The notes: generated by a model not told the origin, from the letters alone. DNA of 64,000 nucleotides from Mauremys mutica (GCF_020497125.1 NC_059072.1:71183697-71247696), one strand, 5' to 3'. Numbered from the stretch's first letter, positions 21,857 through 33,690 are shown. Translations and numbers: made by a program.

Positions 21857-22064
21857 GGTTCTTCGAGTGATTGCTCATGTGTATTCCACAGTAAGTGTGC
21901 GTGCTTGCCACGTGCACCAGTGCTGGAAGTTTTTCCCCTAGCAGTACCCGTAGGGGGAGAGCACCCTTCTTGACCCCTGGAGTGGCGCCTGCCTGGCACG
22001 ATATAAGGGGAGCTGCGCGTTCCCACCCCCCACCCCCCCAGTTCCTTCTTGCCGCCAGTGAAGG
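21857..22064. repeat. Left inverted terminal repeat of the DIRS element
   Basis: It starts ggttcttcgagtga and contains tttttcccctagcagtaccc, gtagggggagagcaccc and tataaggggagctgcgcgtt. The reverse complement of these blocks is found at 27315-27525. The tataagggg block could be a promoter-like TATA element. Confidence 0.85.
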
Positions 22065-22165
22065 TGCGTCGGAACTGCTCAGCTTCAGCCTTGCTGCAGC
22101 TTGTCCCCAGAACTGTTCATTCAGTAGTATCTGTAGTCAGTTTAGTTTTCAGTGGAGTTTAGTTA

Positions 22166-24337
22166 GTGAGCCCGGGCCAGGGCATGCCCCATGCCCCGGG
22201 ATTTAAGTCGTGCGGCTCCTGTAGGCGTTCTATGCCAAGGAGTGACCCGCACACAAACTGTGTGGGAGAAACCCATATCAGCAAAAGGTGTAAGATCTGC
22301 AAGTCATTCAAACCCTGGACTAAAAAAGAAAGGGACATTAGACTCCGGGCCATCCTGATGGAATTGACGCTGGCCCCGACCCTGGCATGCTGCTCCGATC
22401 TGGTACCCGGCACCGCGCCTGAAGCCCTCCAGGCGGCTAAGGACATCATATCCATGCCGGTGCCGGGAACGCCACCAATGTCGGCCCCACGCTCCAGAGG
22501 CAAGCCACTGCTGGGATCACTGCAGTCATTGCCAGCCCAGTACCGGTCTCAGTCAAGGGAACGTTCCTGACACTGCTCACCGCCTAGTGACCGTTCAGGG
22601 ATCAGTCCATGTGGATCGCCCTTGATGCCGGCCAGACTGTCTGGATGGGTGCCATCTGATCGAGACTCCCAGCACCGCTCGTCTTCACAAAGCAAGCTCA
22701 GACAGGACCACGGCGGACATCGCCAATGGTCCTCGCCTCAAAGGGAGTACCGCAGTCGGTCGCGGCATGACCGTCGATGCCGTTCCCACTTGGAATCCTG
22801 CTCGAAGTCTCCGCCAAGGCACCATAACTCAGGGCGTCGATTGCCGGCTCCTCGCCATCTCGGGTCCACCTGTTGAGATCGCTCGCAGAGCAGTTACTAC
22901 CATCAGTGCCGTTCTCCCGCTTCGAGGTCGCGGTCCCGCAGTCGACGTAGATCCCAGCACCGTCGCCGCTCCCTGTCCAGAGGCAGCAGCAGCGTGTCGT
23001 ACACCAGCCCCACCTCTGCTCACAGTCGCCTGTCTACAGGCCACAGTAGCCAGCCTGATCGGACAGCCCCGCTGGTGCCTCAGCAAGTGCAATGGCACCG
23101 TGCGTCGTGGCTGGCCCAGTGGTACCAGTGGGCACCGTGGCCTCCGGCGCAGCCCCTGGTGGGGGCTCGCTTGGTGGCTGGGGCATCGGAAGCACCATCA
23201 GCCTCAATACCTAGACCGCTGAGAAAGGAGTTGACAGGCTCTGCTTCCTCAGTGCCATTCCCGGAATCTGACCAGGTGTTGGATCCTCCGGTGCCGGATG
23301 ACACCCAAAGCACTGCACCAGCCTCCTCGCCCCGTCCGGAGGAGCTGATTGCGGCCCCGTCCCCCTCCATCCCACAGGAGGACTACCGAGTCGATCAAGA
23401 CTTACTAAAAAGGGTGGCAGCGAGCCTCCATCTCCAGGCTGAGGAAATGGAAGAGCCCTCAGACTCCCTGTTCAGTGTGCTGTCCCCCTCGGCACCGGAC
23501 AGGGTGGCCTTGCTGCTCCATGAAGGGGTGGCAAAAATTTCAAATGCCCTGTGGCAAATGCCAGCCTCGTTGGCTCCCATCTCTAAGAAGGCGGAGCACA
23601 AGTACTTCGTACCCACTAAGGGGCACGAGTGTCTGTATACCCACATGGCACCCAAGTCTGTGGTGGTTGAGTTGGTCAACCACAGGGAGTGACGGGTAGC
23701 CAGCCCTGACCCCAAAGAACAAAGACTCTCGGAGGCTGGATGCTTTTGGGAGAAAAATGTATTCGTCGTCAAGCTTCCAACTGAGGGTAGCAAACCATCA
23801 GGCTCTCCTGGGTCGCTACGAGTTTAAACTCTGGGGATCCCTCCTGAAGTTCAAGGACTCCCTCCAGGAGCGCGATAGAAAGGAGTTTAAGGCACTCATG
23901 GAGGAAGGGGCAGCCACCACAAGGGCGTCTCTGCAGGCCACTTTGGATGCAACGGACATGGCCGCACAGTTCATGGCCTTGGTGGTGTCCATGAGACAGG
24001 CGTCCTGGCTTCTGCTCTCTGGGTTATCTAGCAAGGCGCAGTCGTCAATGCAGGATCTCCCTTTTGATGGGAAGTGCCATTTGTGGAGGAAACGGACACA
24101 AGCCTGCACAGCATGAAAGACTCCCATACGACCCTCCAGACCCTGGGCCTCTATGTCCCTGCTCCAGCAAAACCCAAGTTCAAGCCACAGCAGGCTCCCA
24201 CCCGGGCCACTCTCCCAAAATACGAGGCCGCACATAAGAAGCAATGGGACTATAAGAAACGTCTGCAAAGACAATACCGGTCTGCCCCACAGCCTGGAAC
24301 CTCTAATGGCAAGCAGGCGGGTAAAAGGTGGTTTTGA
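22166..24337 (+). pseudogene. Gag-like region of the DIRS element, frameshifted
   Basis: The first frame (22166-22570) has a cysteine-rich start, CGSCRRSMP ... CVGETHISKRCKICKSF, suggesting a zinc-binding nucleic-acid-binding domain. It is followed in other frames by long Ser/Pro/Arg-rich stretches (22622-23692) and a basic region (SRDKKQW-like, to 24337). This is the expected place of the structural gene of DIRS elements, which are poorly conserved. Frame changes near 22570, 22870, 23690 and 24110 make it a pseudogene. Confidence 0.6.
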
Positions 24338-24587
24338 CAGGATGCTCAGGGGTATCCCGCCATTTTCAGCCCCAATAAATCTCCCTTTTTCCAATCGACT
24401 GTGTGCGTTCCTACCAGAATGGTTGCGGCTCACCTCGGACTGCTGGGTCCTCAACACCATCTCCTGAGGTTACACCCTCCAGTTTACCTCCTACCCGCCC
24501 AACCACCCCCTGCCCCTGTCCCTCTTGGGGGACCCATCGCATGAGGCTCTGCTCGAGCAGGAGGTCGGGAGGCTTCTGGAACTATGA

Positions 24588-25392
24588 GTGATAGAGGCGG
24601 TGCCCAAGGAGTTCCTGGGCAAGGGGTATTACTCCGGGTATTTCCTTATCCCGAAGGCCCAAGGGGGGCTCAGACTCATACTGGACCTGCGAGGTCTGAA
24701 CCAGTACTTGGTAAAACTCAAGTTTCACATGGTTTCCCTGGCCTCCATCATCCCCTCCCTGGAAACCGGGGATTGGTAAGTGGCCCTCGATCTACAGGAT
24801 GCGTACTTCCATATCCACATATTCAAGGGGCACAGGCGCTTCCTCCGTTTTGTGGTGGGACAGAATCACTACCAATTCACGGTCCTCCCGTTTGGTCTGT
24901 CCACTGCCCCCAGGGTCTTTACAAAGTGCATGTCGGTAGTAGCGGCCTACCTCAGGCGCCAGGGGGGTCCAGATATTCCCCTATCTGGACGACTGGCTGG
25001 TCAAGGGCACCTCCCGGTCGCAGGTGAGGGATCATGTGGCACTCCTCCTGTCCACATGCACTGCCCTGGGCCTGTTGGTAAACAACACCAAGTCCACGTT
25101 AGTCCCAGTGCAATGCATAGAGTTTATCGGGGCGCTCCTGGACACAATGTTGGCCAGGGCCTCTCTCCCCGCAGACAGGTTCGAGACCCTGAAAGGGCTC
25201 ATCGACTCGATCATAAGTTTCCCGGTGACGATAGTCAGGTCCTGCCTACAGCTGCTAGGTCACATGTTGGCATGTACATATGTGGTCCACCACACCAGGC
25301 CCAGGATGAGGTCCCTACAACTCTGGCTGGCCTCGCAGTTCTCCCAAGCTGCGGACAGGTTGGACAAGTCCTCACCATGCCGAACTCGGTGA
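24588..25392 (+). pseudogene. DIRS reverse transcriptase, frameshifted
   Basis: In order, the region shows GGLRLILDLRGLNQYLVK (near 24665), a TAA stop at 24777-24779, ALDLQDAYFHIHI (near 24783), FTVLPFGLSTAPRVFTK (near 24876) and the catalytic PYLDDWLVK (YLDD at 24982-24993). The thumb-like ALGLLVNNTKSTLVP (near 25068) follows. The YLDD part and the upstream part are in different frames, with the shift between about 24930 and 24975. The polymerase aspartates are intact as sequence, but the protein is broken. Confidence 0.85.
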
Positions 25393-25439
25393 CCGCCTCC
25401 TTACGATGGTGGTCCACACTGAGCAATATGCTCCTAGCG

Positions 25440-25919
25440 ATGCCGTTCAGGGACATGGCCCCGTCAATGGAGCTGGTGTCCGATGCATCGGACCTGGGCA
25501 GGGGAGCCCATGTGGCGAGTTTTCAGACCCAAGGCCTGTGGTCTCCGCAAGACCTGACTCTTCACATAAATGTCAAGGAACTCAGGGCAGTGTGGCTGGC
25601 GTGTACTGCCTTCCGCTCGCACCTGAAGGGCAAGGTAGTCAGGGTTCTCACGGACAACACGGCCTCGATGTTCTATATCAACAGGCAAGGCTGGGCCCAA
25701 TCCTCCGCCCTCTGCCACGAAGCCCTCAGCCTGTGGGACTTCTTTATAGCCCACGACGTCCACCTAAAAGCTTTTCACCTACCAGGCGCCTGGAACATGA
25801 GGGCAGATCGCTTGAGCAGGGATTTTTCCTTTCAGCACGAGTGGTCCCTACAACTGGAAGTGGCCTTCCAGCTTTTCCGGAGATGGGGAACTCTGCAGGT
25901 GGACCTGTTTGTGACCTGA
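25440..25919 (+). pseudogene. DIRS RNase H domain
   Basis: The frame resumes after a further shift near 25390-25440. It reads LVSDASDLGRGAHV (first catalytic Asp), then HINVKELRAVWLAC (catalytic Glu) and RVLTDNTASMFYINRQG (catalytic Asp), then HLPGAWNMRADRLSR (fourth catalytic Asp). These are the D-E-D-D residues of retroelement RNase H in the right order. The domain itself is open from about 25440 to the TGA at 25917-25919. Confidence 0.85.
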
Positions 25920-26574
25920 CAGAACCGATGATGCCCCCAGTTCTGCTCTGGGGGGGGCCTGGGGAGAGGCGCTATCTCCGATGCTTTCATCCTGCCCTGG
26001 TCAGGCCAACTCCTATATGCCTTCCCCCCATTCGCGCTGATCAGCAGGGTCCTAGAGAAAATAAAGATGGATAAAGCCAGGGTTCTCCTCATTGCCCCAG
26101 CGTGGCCCGGGCAGCACTGGTAAGGGACCCTCTTGGGCCTGGCGGTGGCTCCGCCTTGGCCATTGCTGCTCCGCCCGGACCTGCTCTCTCAGGACCATGG
26201 CCGTCTCCTCCACCCCAACCTGGCAGCTCTTCACCTCACGGCGTGACTGCTCAGTGACTAGGTGGTGAGGCGAGGACATGCTCAGCTCCGGTTCAGCGCG
26301 TCCTCCTTGATAGTAGACGGCCCTCCACTTGCCACTCTGACATGGCGAAGTGGTCTCGTTTTGCTAGGTGAGTGACGGACCAAGGTGTATCCCCAACGGC
26401 CGCCCCGATCCAGCTTATCCTCGATTACCTCCTCTGCCTGAGGGCCCAGGGCCTGGCACCCTCGTCAGTCAGGGTGCATCTGGCAGCCATATCTGCCTTC
26501 CATCCCCCAGTGCAAGGACATACAGTGTTCTCCCATGCTATGACTGGCTGATTCCTTAAGGGTTTGGACCAGCT

Positions 26575-27262
26575 TCACCCATATTCTAAGCCCCTGGTCC
26601 CGCAGTGGGACCTGAATCTAGTGCTGGCTCAGCTTACGGGCCCGCGTTTGAGACGCTGGCCACGTGTTCCTGGTCTCACCTCTCATGGAAGGTGGCCTTC
26701 CTGGTTGCTATCACATCGGCTGGGCGGGTCTCTGAGCTCAGGGCCCTGATCTCTGAGCCATCGTATACGGTGTTTCATAAGGACAAGGTCCAGCTCTGCC
26801 CACACCCCGCATTCCTCCCGAAGGTGGTCTCCACCTACCACATGAGTCAGAACGTTTTCCTACCAGTCCTCTGCCCCAAACCTCACACGACTGATGAGGA
26901 ATGCTGCCTCCACACGCTCGATGTGAGGCGGGCTCTGGCTTTCTACCTTGAGCGAACCAAGCCATTCCGAAAGTCCTCGCAGCTGTTTGTCGCCTCAGCT
27001 GAGTGCGCGAGAGGCCAGTCGATTTCCACTCAGTGACTGTTATGAGCTGGCGGGTGTTCCCCCACCGCCTATTCTTAGGGTACGCTCAACGCGGGCGCAG
27101 GCCTCGTCGGCTGCCTTTGTGGCCCACGTCCCTATTCAGGACATTTGTAGGGCCGCCACGTGGTCTTCGGTTCACACGTTCACCTCGCACTATGCGATAG
27201 TCTCCCAAACCAGGGATGACACCGGGTTCGGCAGGGCGGTACTGCGTCCCGAGAACTTGTGA
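26575..27262 (+). pseudogene. DIRS tyrosine recombinase, frameshifted
   Basis: LSWKVAFLVAITSAGRVSEL (around 26675-26740) carries the first catalytic arginine in the SAGRVSEL motif. After a frame change near 27000-27090 the sequence HVPIQDICRAATWSSVHTF ... SHYAI (27126-27205) supplies the H-x-x-R box, a Trp/His position and the nucleophilic Tyr. Tyrosine recombinases in DIRS elements replace the integrase. The frame shift separates the two halves. Confidence 0.8.
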
Positions 27263-27314
27263 ACTCCTACCCACCTCCAGCAGATCCAGCTTGGAATCAC
27301 CTCCTGCCCTCCTT

Positions 27315-27525
27315 CCCCTCTGTCAGAGTTGTCTGGCAAGAAGGAACTGAGGGTGGGGGGAGCACGCAGCTCCCCTTATACCGTTCCAGGCAGGTGCCAC
27401 TCCAGGGGTCGCTCTCCCCCTATGGGTACTGCTAGGGGAAAAACTTTCTAGCATCAGTACACGTGGCGAGCATGCACACCTACTGTGGAATAGACATGAG
27501 CCACACATCTCGAAGAACACCAGTT
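27315..27525. repeat. Right inverted terminal repeat of the DIRS element
   Basis: This repeat contains ggcaagaaggaactgagggt, gcagctccccttatacc, ctccccctatgggtactgct and catctcgaagaac, the inverse of the left terminal repeat with scattered differences. It marks the right end of the element. Confidence 0.85.
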
Positions 27526-28272
27526 ACGGAAAAGGTAACTGTCTTTTTCATTTTGAGCAAATGCTGTTACGTTACGTGTCATTCACTTCATTTTAAATTT
27601 AATTACACGTAGAATTTTTTTTGTTTCATTCATTAATTTAACCAGTTTTTTTTTAACATCTTGTTTGCCTAAATTGTTGTCTATCCATCTTTTTGTTGAA
27701 TGTTTTCTTTTCAGTTGGCTGTCAAGCAGTTTAAGGTCAACTCGTCCTATACCTTTAATTGTCAAAAGAGGATGTGGATTTTTGTCCAGATTTCTATTTT
27801 CTGTACATCTTATTAAATATACCTGCCCTCTGTTGCCAAGAAACAAAAATAATTCAGTATTTTTTAGACATACCAAAACAGTTTTTGAGCTCTTCCTGGT
27901 TCTGCAACAGCTGTTAACTAACCAGTTCCCAAAGCTGTGTTGATATCAATAAAGCAGATTGTAAATTAAACAAGCACATGTGAATTTCAGCTGCAGTATG
28001 GTAGGAGCACAGAAAAATAAAACAATGTTTGGCCTTATTGAAAGGGCAAAATTGTAAGGGAGAAAAATACCTAGTTTCAAGCTTCTAAGAAGTCATATAG
28101 ATATTACAGACTAATGTAATGTTTCCAGAGAGTAATGTTTCTATATAAAGTAATTAGCAGTGTTCTCCTAAAATAATTTAAATTTAATTCACATGTAGAT
28201 CAGCCATCAAGCGTATTACTGACTTTCTCAAGTCGGAAAAAATTAATTCATGTTGTTTGTGTTCATCTTTAG

Positions 28273-28356
28273 GGGCAGGGAACCATCGCTATTTCATGGG
28301 ATATCTGTTCTTTTTGCTTTTTATGATCTGTTGGATGATTTATGGCTGTATCTCTT
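28273..28356 (+). CDS. ZDHHC17: ZDHHC17 coding exon: membrane segment after the DHHC motif
   Basis: This 84-bp exon lies between acceptor catctttag and donor CTCTT|gtgagt. With one base from the previous exon it encodes G-AGNHRYF, then MGYLFFLLFMICWMIYGCIS. NHRYF closes the catalytic domain, and the following 20 residues are a clear membrane segment. Joins are in frame on both sides (phase 1 in, phase 1 out). Confidence 0.97.
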
Positions 28357-28810
28357 GTGAGTACATTTTTTCTTAATTGTTTTAAGTACAATATTTCATT
28401 TAGTTCCTCATATGAGTATTTGCACTATCAGAGTTATACTTTGATACTATTTGTATTGGAATTGAGGTATGCTTTAGTATCTGCCCAGTTCAGGTGTTCT
28501 AGAATAGAAGAATACCTAGTTATTATAGAAAAATATCTCATTAAGAATTCTATACAGTCCTTGTTACTATTATTCCATGCCCTTCATTAAGTTACTATAA
28601 TCTCTGTGACTTTAAATTACAGCTGGTTAGAAAAGGAGGAACAAATTGTGAAGGTTTTTGAAAATTATTTACATATTTCATTAAAAAAATTGCATTTTGT
28701 CAAAGTTTTCTGACCAGTTCAAATTTAAATACTACACTGATATATAGAAAAAATGTGCGATCTGAGGATTTTATATGATTTTTAAATCTATAATTTTTTT
28801 CTTCTTCCAG
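28357..28810 (+). other. ZDHHC17: Short ZDHHC17 intron
   Basis: This 454-bp AT-rich intron has consensus gtgagt and cttcttccag borders. I see no repeat or other feature in it. Confidence 0.9.
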
Positions 28811-28968
28811 ACTGGGGAATCCATTGTGAGACTACTTACACAAAGGATGGATTGTGGACATACATTACACAAATTGCCACCTGTTCACCTTGGATGTTTT
28901 GGATGTTTCTAAATAGTGTGTTTCATTTCATGTGGGTGGCTGTGTTACTCATGTGTCAGATGTATCAG
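28811..28968 (+). CDS. ZDHHC17: ZDHHC17 coding exon: lumenal loop and last membrane segment
   Basis: This 158-bp exon, from acceptor tcttccag to donor ATCAG|gtatga, encodes (Y)WGIHCETTYTKDGLWTYIT then QIATCSPWMFWMFLNSVFHF and MWVAVLLMCQMYQ. The first part is the loop on the lumenal side; the second is the last membrane segment of the enzyme. It is in frame with both neighbours. GIHC and QMYQ are conservative differences from the mammalian protein as I remember it. Confidence 0.97.
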
Positions 28969-29417
28969 GTATGACAAGGCACTTTGTTACTTATTATAGT
29001 CAACCCTGAATATTGAAAATAAATTTGCATTCCCGTTACATCAAATATTCCTTTTTCAGTTTACTTAACACTGTTATAAAACAAGGCTCAGTGATCACAG
29101 AAACAAGGTTTGCGGAGGGTATAGAAAGCAGATTGTGTTGTCAATCATAGGGGTTGCCTCATTTAGAATAGGGAGGGAATCTGGGGTCACCAGGCAAAAG
29201 GGAGATGGTCTTATTGGGAGTTGAAAGAGTGTGAAGGTCTTTGTATACCTGTACAAATGATCATTTTATTAAGAGTGAAAGGGCTTAGAAGTCTCTATTC
29301 AGTAGCTCCCTTGACAGCCATACAAGTGAAGATCGTTTGAATAGGATAGTCATTGAATTAGGTTAGAAGGCTTTCTTCAATCACTTTTGGCTGACATTTT
29401 CTTGGTTTGAAACCTTG

Positions 29418-29582
29418 GATAATTTTTTTCAAAAGTGCCTAAGTCCCATTTTTAAGAGCAATTCAGGCACTTAGACTCCTGAGTCTCATTGACTTTCAAT
29501 GAGACTTATCCTCCTAAGTCACTTTTCAAAATGGGACTTAGGCTCTCCAGTCACTTAAGTGCTTTTGAAAACTGTACCCTTA
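29418..29582. repeat. Short palindromic element
   Basis: The stretch reads ttttttcaaaagtgcctaag at the left and cacttaagtgcttttgaaaa at the right, with tctcattgactttcaatgag at its centre. It belongs to the same family as 10286-10390 and 35405-35583. Confidence 0.6.
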
Positions 29583-29730
29583 TTTCATATTACATGGTTA
29601 AAGCCTGTTGCAAATTATTAGTGCTTCTAAATGGCACTCAAAGAGATTTAAATGCTGATACTCTTTCACCTATCACCTTCATGACACTCCTAGCTTTTAG
29701 TGGAGCAGTCATCAGGAACTCGAGACTGCT

Positions 29731-29872
29731 TGGCTTGTCTACATGGCACGGCACAGCTCTCTAGAGGGGTCTGATTTATAAAGCACTGTAACATGTTGTG
29801 GTTTAATTGCCCCACATAGACCCTGCTAGCATGCTCTAAAAGGTATCTAATTTGCATCTGCATAGACTTGTT
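29731..29872. repeat. Probable MITE fragment
   Basis: ggcttgtctacatggcacgg at the left and ctgcatagacttgttt at the right look like Harbinger-type ends, and the interior has taagcactgtaacatgttgt with an inverted partner. No target duplication is clear. Confidence 0.4.
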
Positions 29873-30058
29873 TAAAAAATTCAGTGCAATGGTTTATATG
29901 TCAAAAGTAACTGTTCATTGTTAATGATTTTAGCAGAAGCTTCCAGCTAAATTGACTCCCACCGGGCTCCTCCCAGGTGCTGAGGTCCCCAACTTACCAA
30001 ACTTCCAGCTTTTTCCTCTTACAACATTTTCCATGCAGTTCTTTGTCATAAAAAAAAC

Positions 30059-31528
30059 TAGGGATGTCACGCAATTAAAAAAATAAATCACGATTAATTG
30101 TGCAAATAAAAAAATTAATCACAAGTAATCGCACTGTTAATAATAGAATACCACTTATTTATATATTTCTGGATGTTTTCTACATTTTCAAATATATTGA
30201 TTTCAATTACAAGACAGAATACGAAGTGTACAGTGCTCACTTTATATTTATTTTTATTACAAATATTTGCACTGTAAAAAACAAAAGAAATAATCTTTTT
30301 CAACTCACCTATACAAACAAGTACTGTAGTGCAATCTCTTTATCATGAAAGTTGAACTTACAAATGTAGAATTATGTGCAAAAAAACCCTATATTCAAAA
30401 ATAGAACAATGTAAAATTTTAGAGCCTACAAGTCCTACTCAGTCCTACTTCTTGTTCAGCCAATCACTCAGACAAACAAGTTTGGTTACCATTTGCAGGA
30501 GATAATGCTGCCAACTTCTTGTTTACAATGTCACCTGAAAGTGAGAACAAGTGTTGGCATGGCACTGTTGTAGCCAACATCGCAAGATATTTACATGCCA
30601 GATGCACTAAAGGTTCATATATCCCTTCATGCTTCAACCGCCAGCAGAAGGTTGATTTTCTTTTTTGGTGGTTCAGGTTCTGTAGTTTCTGCATCGGAGC
30701 GTTGCTCTTTTAATATTTCTGAAAGCATGCGCCACACCTCGTCCCTCTCAGATTTTGGAAGGCACTTCAGAATCTTAAAACTTGGGTCGAGTGCTGTAGC
30801 TATTTTTAGAAATCTCACATTGGTACCTTCTTTGCGTTTTGTCAGATCTGCTGTGAAAGTATTCTTAAAACGAACATGTGCTGGATCATTATCCGAGACT
30901 GCTATAACATGAAATATATGACAGAATGTGGGTAAAACAGAGCAGGAGACATACAGTTCTCCCCCAAGGAGTTCAGTCACAAATTTAACAAATGCATTAT
31001 TTTTTTAACGAGCATCATCAGCATTGAAGCATGTCTTCTGGAATGGTGCCCAAAGCATGAAGGGTTATACGAATGTTTAGCATATCTGGCATGTAAATAC
31101 CTCTGGCTACAAAAGTGCCACGCGAATGCCTGTTCTCACTTTCAGGTGACATTGTAAATAAGAAGCCAGCAGCAGTATCTCCTGTAAATATAAACAAACT
31201 AGTTTGTCTTAGCGATTGGCTGAACTTGAAGTAGGACTGAGTGGATTTGTAGGCGCTAAAGTTTTACATTGTTTTGTTTTTGAGTGCAGTTATATAGCAA
31301 AAAAATTCTACATTTGTAATAAAAAAATAATAATAATTTAAAGTGAGCATTGTACACTGTACATTGTACACTTTGTATTCTGTGTTGCAATAGAAATCAA
31401 TATATTTGAAACATCCAAAAATATTTAATACATTTCAATTGGTATTCTGTTTAACAGTGTGATTTTTTTAATCATGATTAATTTTTTTAGTTAATAGCGT
31501 GAGTAACTCTGATGAATCAACAGCCCTA
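30059..31528 (-). mobile_element. Palindromic (fold-back) hAT derivative, ~1.47 kb
   Basis: The ends are TAGGGATGTCACGC at the left and GTTGATTCATCA-type inverse ending AACAGCCCTA at the right, with near-matching 8-bp flanks (aaaaaaac 30051-30058, aaaaaacc 31529-31536). About 30059-30640 and 31030-31528 are imperfect inverted copies of each other: caatgtcacctgaaagtgag (30528) faces ctcactttcaggtgacattg (31136). Both arms thus derive from the 3' end of the same hAT transposase gene and face each other. Confidence 0.72.
30464..30980 (-). pseudogene. hAT transposase C-terminal remnant
   Basis: On the - strand the upstream frame (30980-30627) reads FLKIATALDPSFKILKCL and PKSERDEVWRM. After a frame change near 30640, YLAMLATTVPCQHLFSLSGD and IVNKKLAALS follow (to about 30490). 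The second block is the C-terminal dimerisation region typical of hAT transposases. The N-terminal zinc finger and most of the catalytic region are missing. A second, opposed copy of the dimerisation block lies at about 31135-31200 on the + strand. Confidence 0.75.
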
Positions 31529-32595
31529 AAAAAACCTGTGGCACAGGGAAAATACAGAGGACTAAAATAAATTTAATTTGATATCAAAATAAATTATAGA
31601 TGCAATACTGTACTAATTGTATTATTCAATTTCATCTTCATTTAGTAAAAACATTCATCCTTAGTTTAGCAGAAACTGCCACAGAATTTCGAGTTTCTCC
31701 TACTGGAGCACGCAGATATGAATGGCTTTGCCACAGAAGTTGCATTTAGCTTGCAGTAGAGTATGTGGTGCCTAACCCTAGACTATAGGTTTGTCTATAT
31801 TGGGAAACTTATCCATTGCTGATAGTGGTTGTCAGTAGTAGGTCTTAACTGTCTCTTTTTCAGCTTGTGTTTGCAAACTGTTTAATTGCTTGTGTAATGG
31901 TACAAAAATATTTAACACCATTGCAGAAGGCATGAGTGAAACATGATTAAAACAGTTCAGTGACCGAGTGCATACAAGTTGTGTAAGTCTGGTCTCAGTT
32001 ATGCATTGTATAATTAACTGGACAAAATCTTTTCAATGGAATCTACACTAGTAGTTAAACAGTTTCCAGCTGAGGGCACCCGTTGTTGTTAACTGTTGTC
32101 AGCAGTGGTCATTTTCCTAGTACATATATAGCTTAAAAATAGTAAGTTGGGTCTACATATTGTTAGCTCAATGTAAAATTAGTTCAGGCTCTTGGCTGTT
32201 ACATAAAATAAAAGTAATAGAACTACAAATGCATATAATAAAGAAATTGTGTGTATTTGCTGTAGATCAGAGTAGTTACAGATGAGACTCAGTTTTGTAA
32301 ACATAACTTTACTCTTCAGAAAAAAGTCTATGTATACATCTCTGTAAAGTACAATACAAAACATCAAAGTTGATATTATGCAGGTAATATTTCTCATACT
32401 AAGAACCATATTAATTTTTCAAAGTCAATAGGTTATTTACATATATTTTGGTATAGTTTGTGGAAAGGATGGTGGCAGTTATAAATCCATTCTTAAAGCT
32501 CTCAAAAATGATAATGGAAGGCATACACATGCCTGGGAGGGTTGAACAAATATCTAGACAAGGAAATAGCAATGCAGCTGTTCCATTGCGAAAAG

Positions 32596-33690
32596 AGTAC
32601 TCCTGGGGGGATTCTGCTCCAAAAAATTAATTATCCTGCAAAATTCTGCATACTTATTTGTCAAAATAATGCAGTATAATCACACCAGTTTCAATTGTTT
32701 TGGTTATTTATTTAAACTACAATGCAGAAAAAAGTCACAATTAACTATTCAGCATTACCTAAACACATGAAAGATAAGTTACAAACACTTGGTAACCAAT
32801 ATCCTGCATTCCAGTTATAATCCTGGATTTTCATTTAAATTACGTTACAGAACACCAAAGAGAAGGGGAAAAAAAAAGTAGAATGTCATTTTAAATTGCT
32901 CAGACTTTCACACACGAAAGTCGTACAGTTTTGCTAATCGTTGTCCTGAACCTGCCTGGGTACTTTGGGAAGTGCTTGTTTCTGATTGCCCTGACATTGT
33001 ATTGACTGCTTGGTAAATGTTTTATTTGCCCTCAAAGTCTTTTTTTTTTTTTAATGGGTAAGTAAAATAAATTCTGAGCTGTAATCTAACTCCATTGTGC
33101 CACTTTGGCACAGGAAAAAGGTGAGAGAGCACATTGATCTTCCTAGCTTTCCCTTACTGTCATTTATAAGACTTTACATCACTCTAGTAATGTAGGGGCC
33201 TTAAAACTTTTACAGGTTTTATACTCCTTGAGGAATTGTCTAAGACTGGGAACAGTTAACTAACAATAGGAACGTTAACAACATTACTGTGTAGGCAGGC
33301 TGCTACATTTCTGCCTCAGAGTATGAGATCAGTTAACTTGCAGGCAGGCTGCTACATTTCTGCCTCGGGGACAAAGTCTGCCTCATGCATAATAAAAAGC
33401 CCTACCCCTCCCCGCCAGGCAAGCTGTAGTAGCAAGTGAGAGGGACAGAGTCTCTCTCGCTTGTTGGCAGGCACACACGCCTAGCCCCACCCCTTGATGG
33501 TGATCAACGTCTCCCATGCAGGCACACACACCCAGCCCTCCTCCCCCAGTGATTTGCGTGTCTGAGGCTGCTCCAGGCTCGCTTGAACATGTGTTGCCAG
33601 AGAAGAGACGTGTGTGTCCCCTGCAGATTTCTCTTGCATTTTTCTGTGCGGGGGGATACACAGAGGTGCAGAATTCTGTCAGGATTAAAA
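32596..33690. repeat. Interspersed repeat with GAGTACTCCTGGGGG-type ends
   Basis: The left end is gagtactcctggggggattc. The right end, gtgcagaattctgtcagg, is its diverged inverse. The interior contains a tandem pair of a ~50-bp unit with gcaggctgctacatttctgc (33296 and 33346) and a GC-richer right third. It shares its left part with 20673-21105. The frames of 60-115 residues across 33383-33743 show no protein family and are treated as chance. Confidence 0.55.

Larger units (their letters stand above)
21857..27525 (+). mobile_element. DIRS-type retroelement with inverted terminal repeats, ~5.7 kb
   Basis: Both ends carry long inverted repeats, and the interior encodes reverse transcriptase, RNase H and a tyrosine recombinase instead of an integrase. 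That combination defines DIRS-type elements, which insert via a circular intermediate without target duplication; none is visible here. Orientation is sense relative to ZDHHC17. Several frameshifts and stops break the genes, so this copy is not autonomous, but its full architecture is preserved. The outermost few bases on each side are uncertain. Confidence 0.88.
19766..28272 (+). other. ZDHHC17: ZDHHC17 intron carrying the DIRS element
   Basis: This 8.5-kb intron follows the DHHC exon. It contains a Harbinger-type MITE (20083-20292), an A+T-rich repeat (20673-21105), a CT microsatellite (21320-21343) and the DIRS-type element (21857-27525), which accounts for two thirds of its length. The stretches 19766-20080, 20293-20672, 21344-21856 and 27540-28272 show no recognised feature. 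Confidence 0.85.

Noticed and set aside
22829..24460. Several 90-214-residue frames on the - strand of the DIRS region
   Set aside because: They are antisense shadows of a GC-rich retroelement coding region; the sense strand carries the RT and RNase H motifs.
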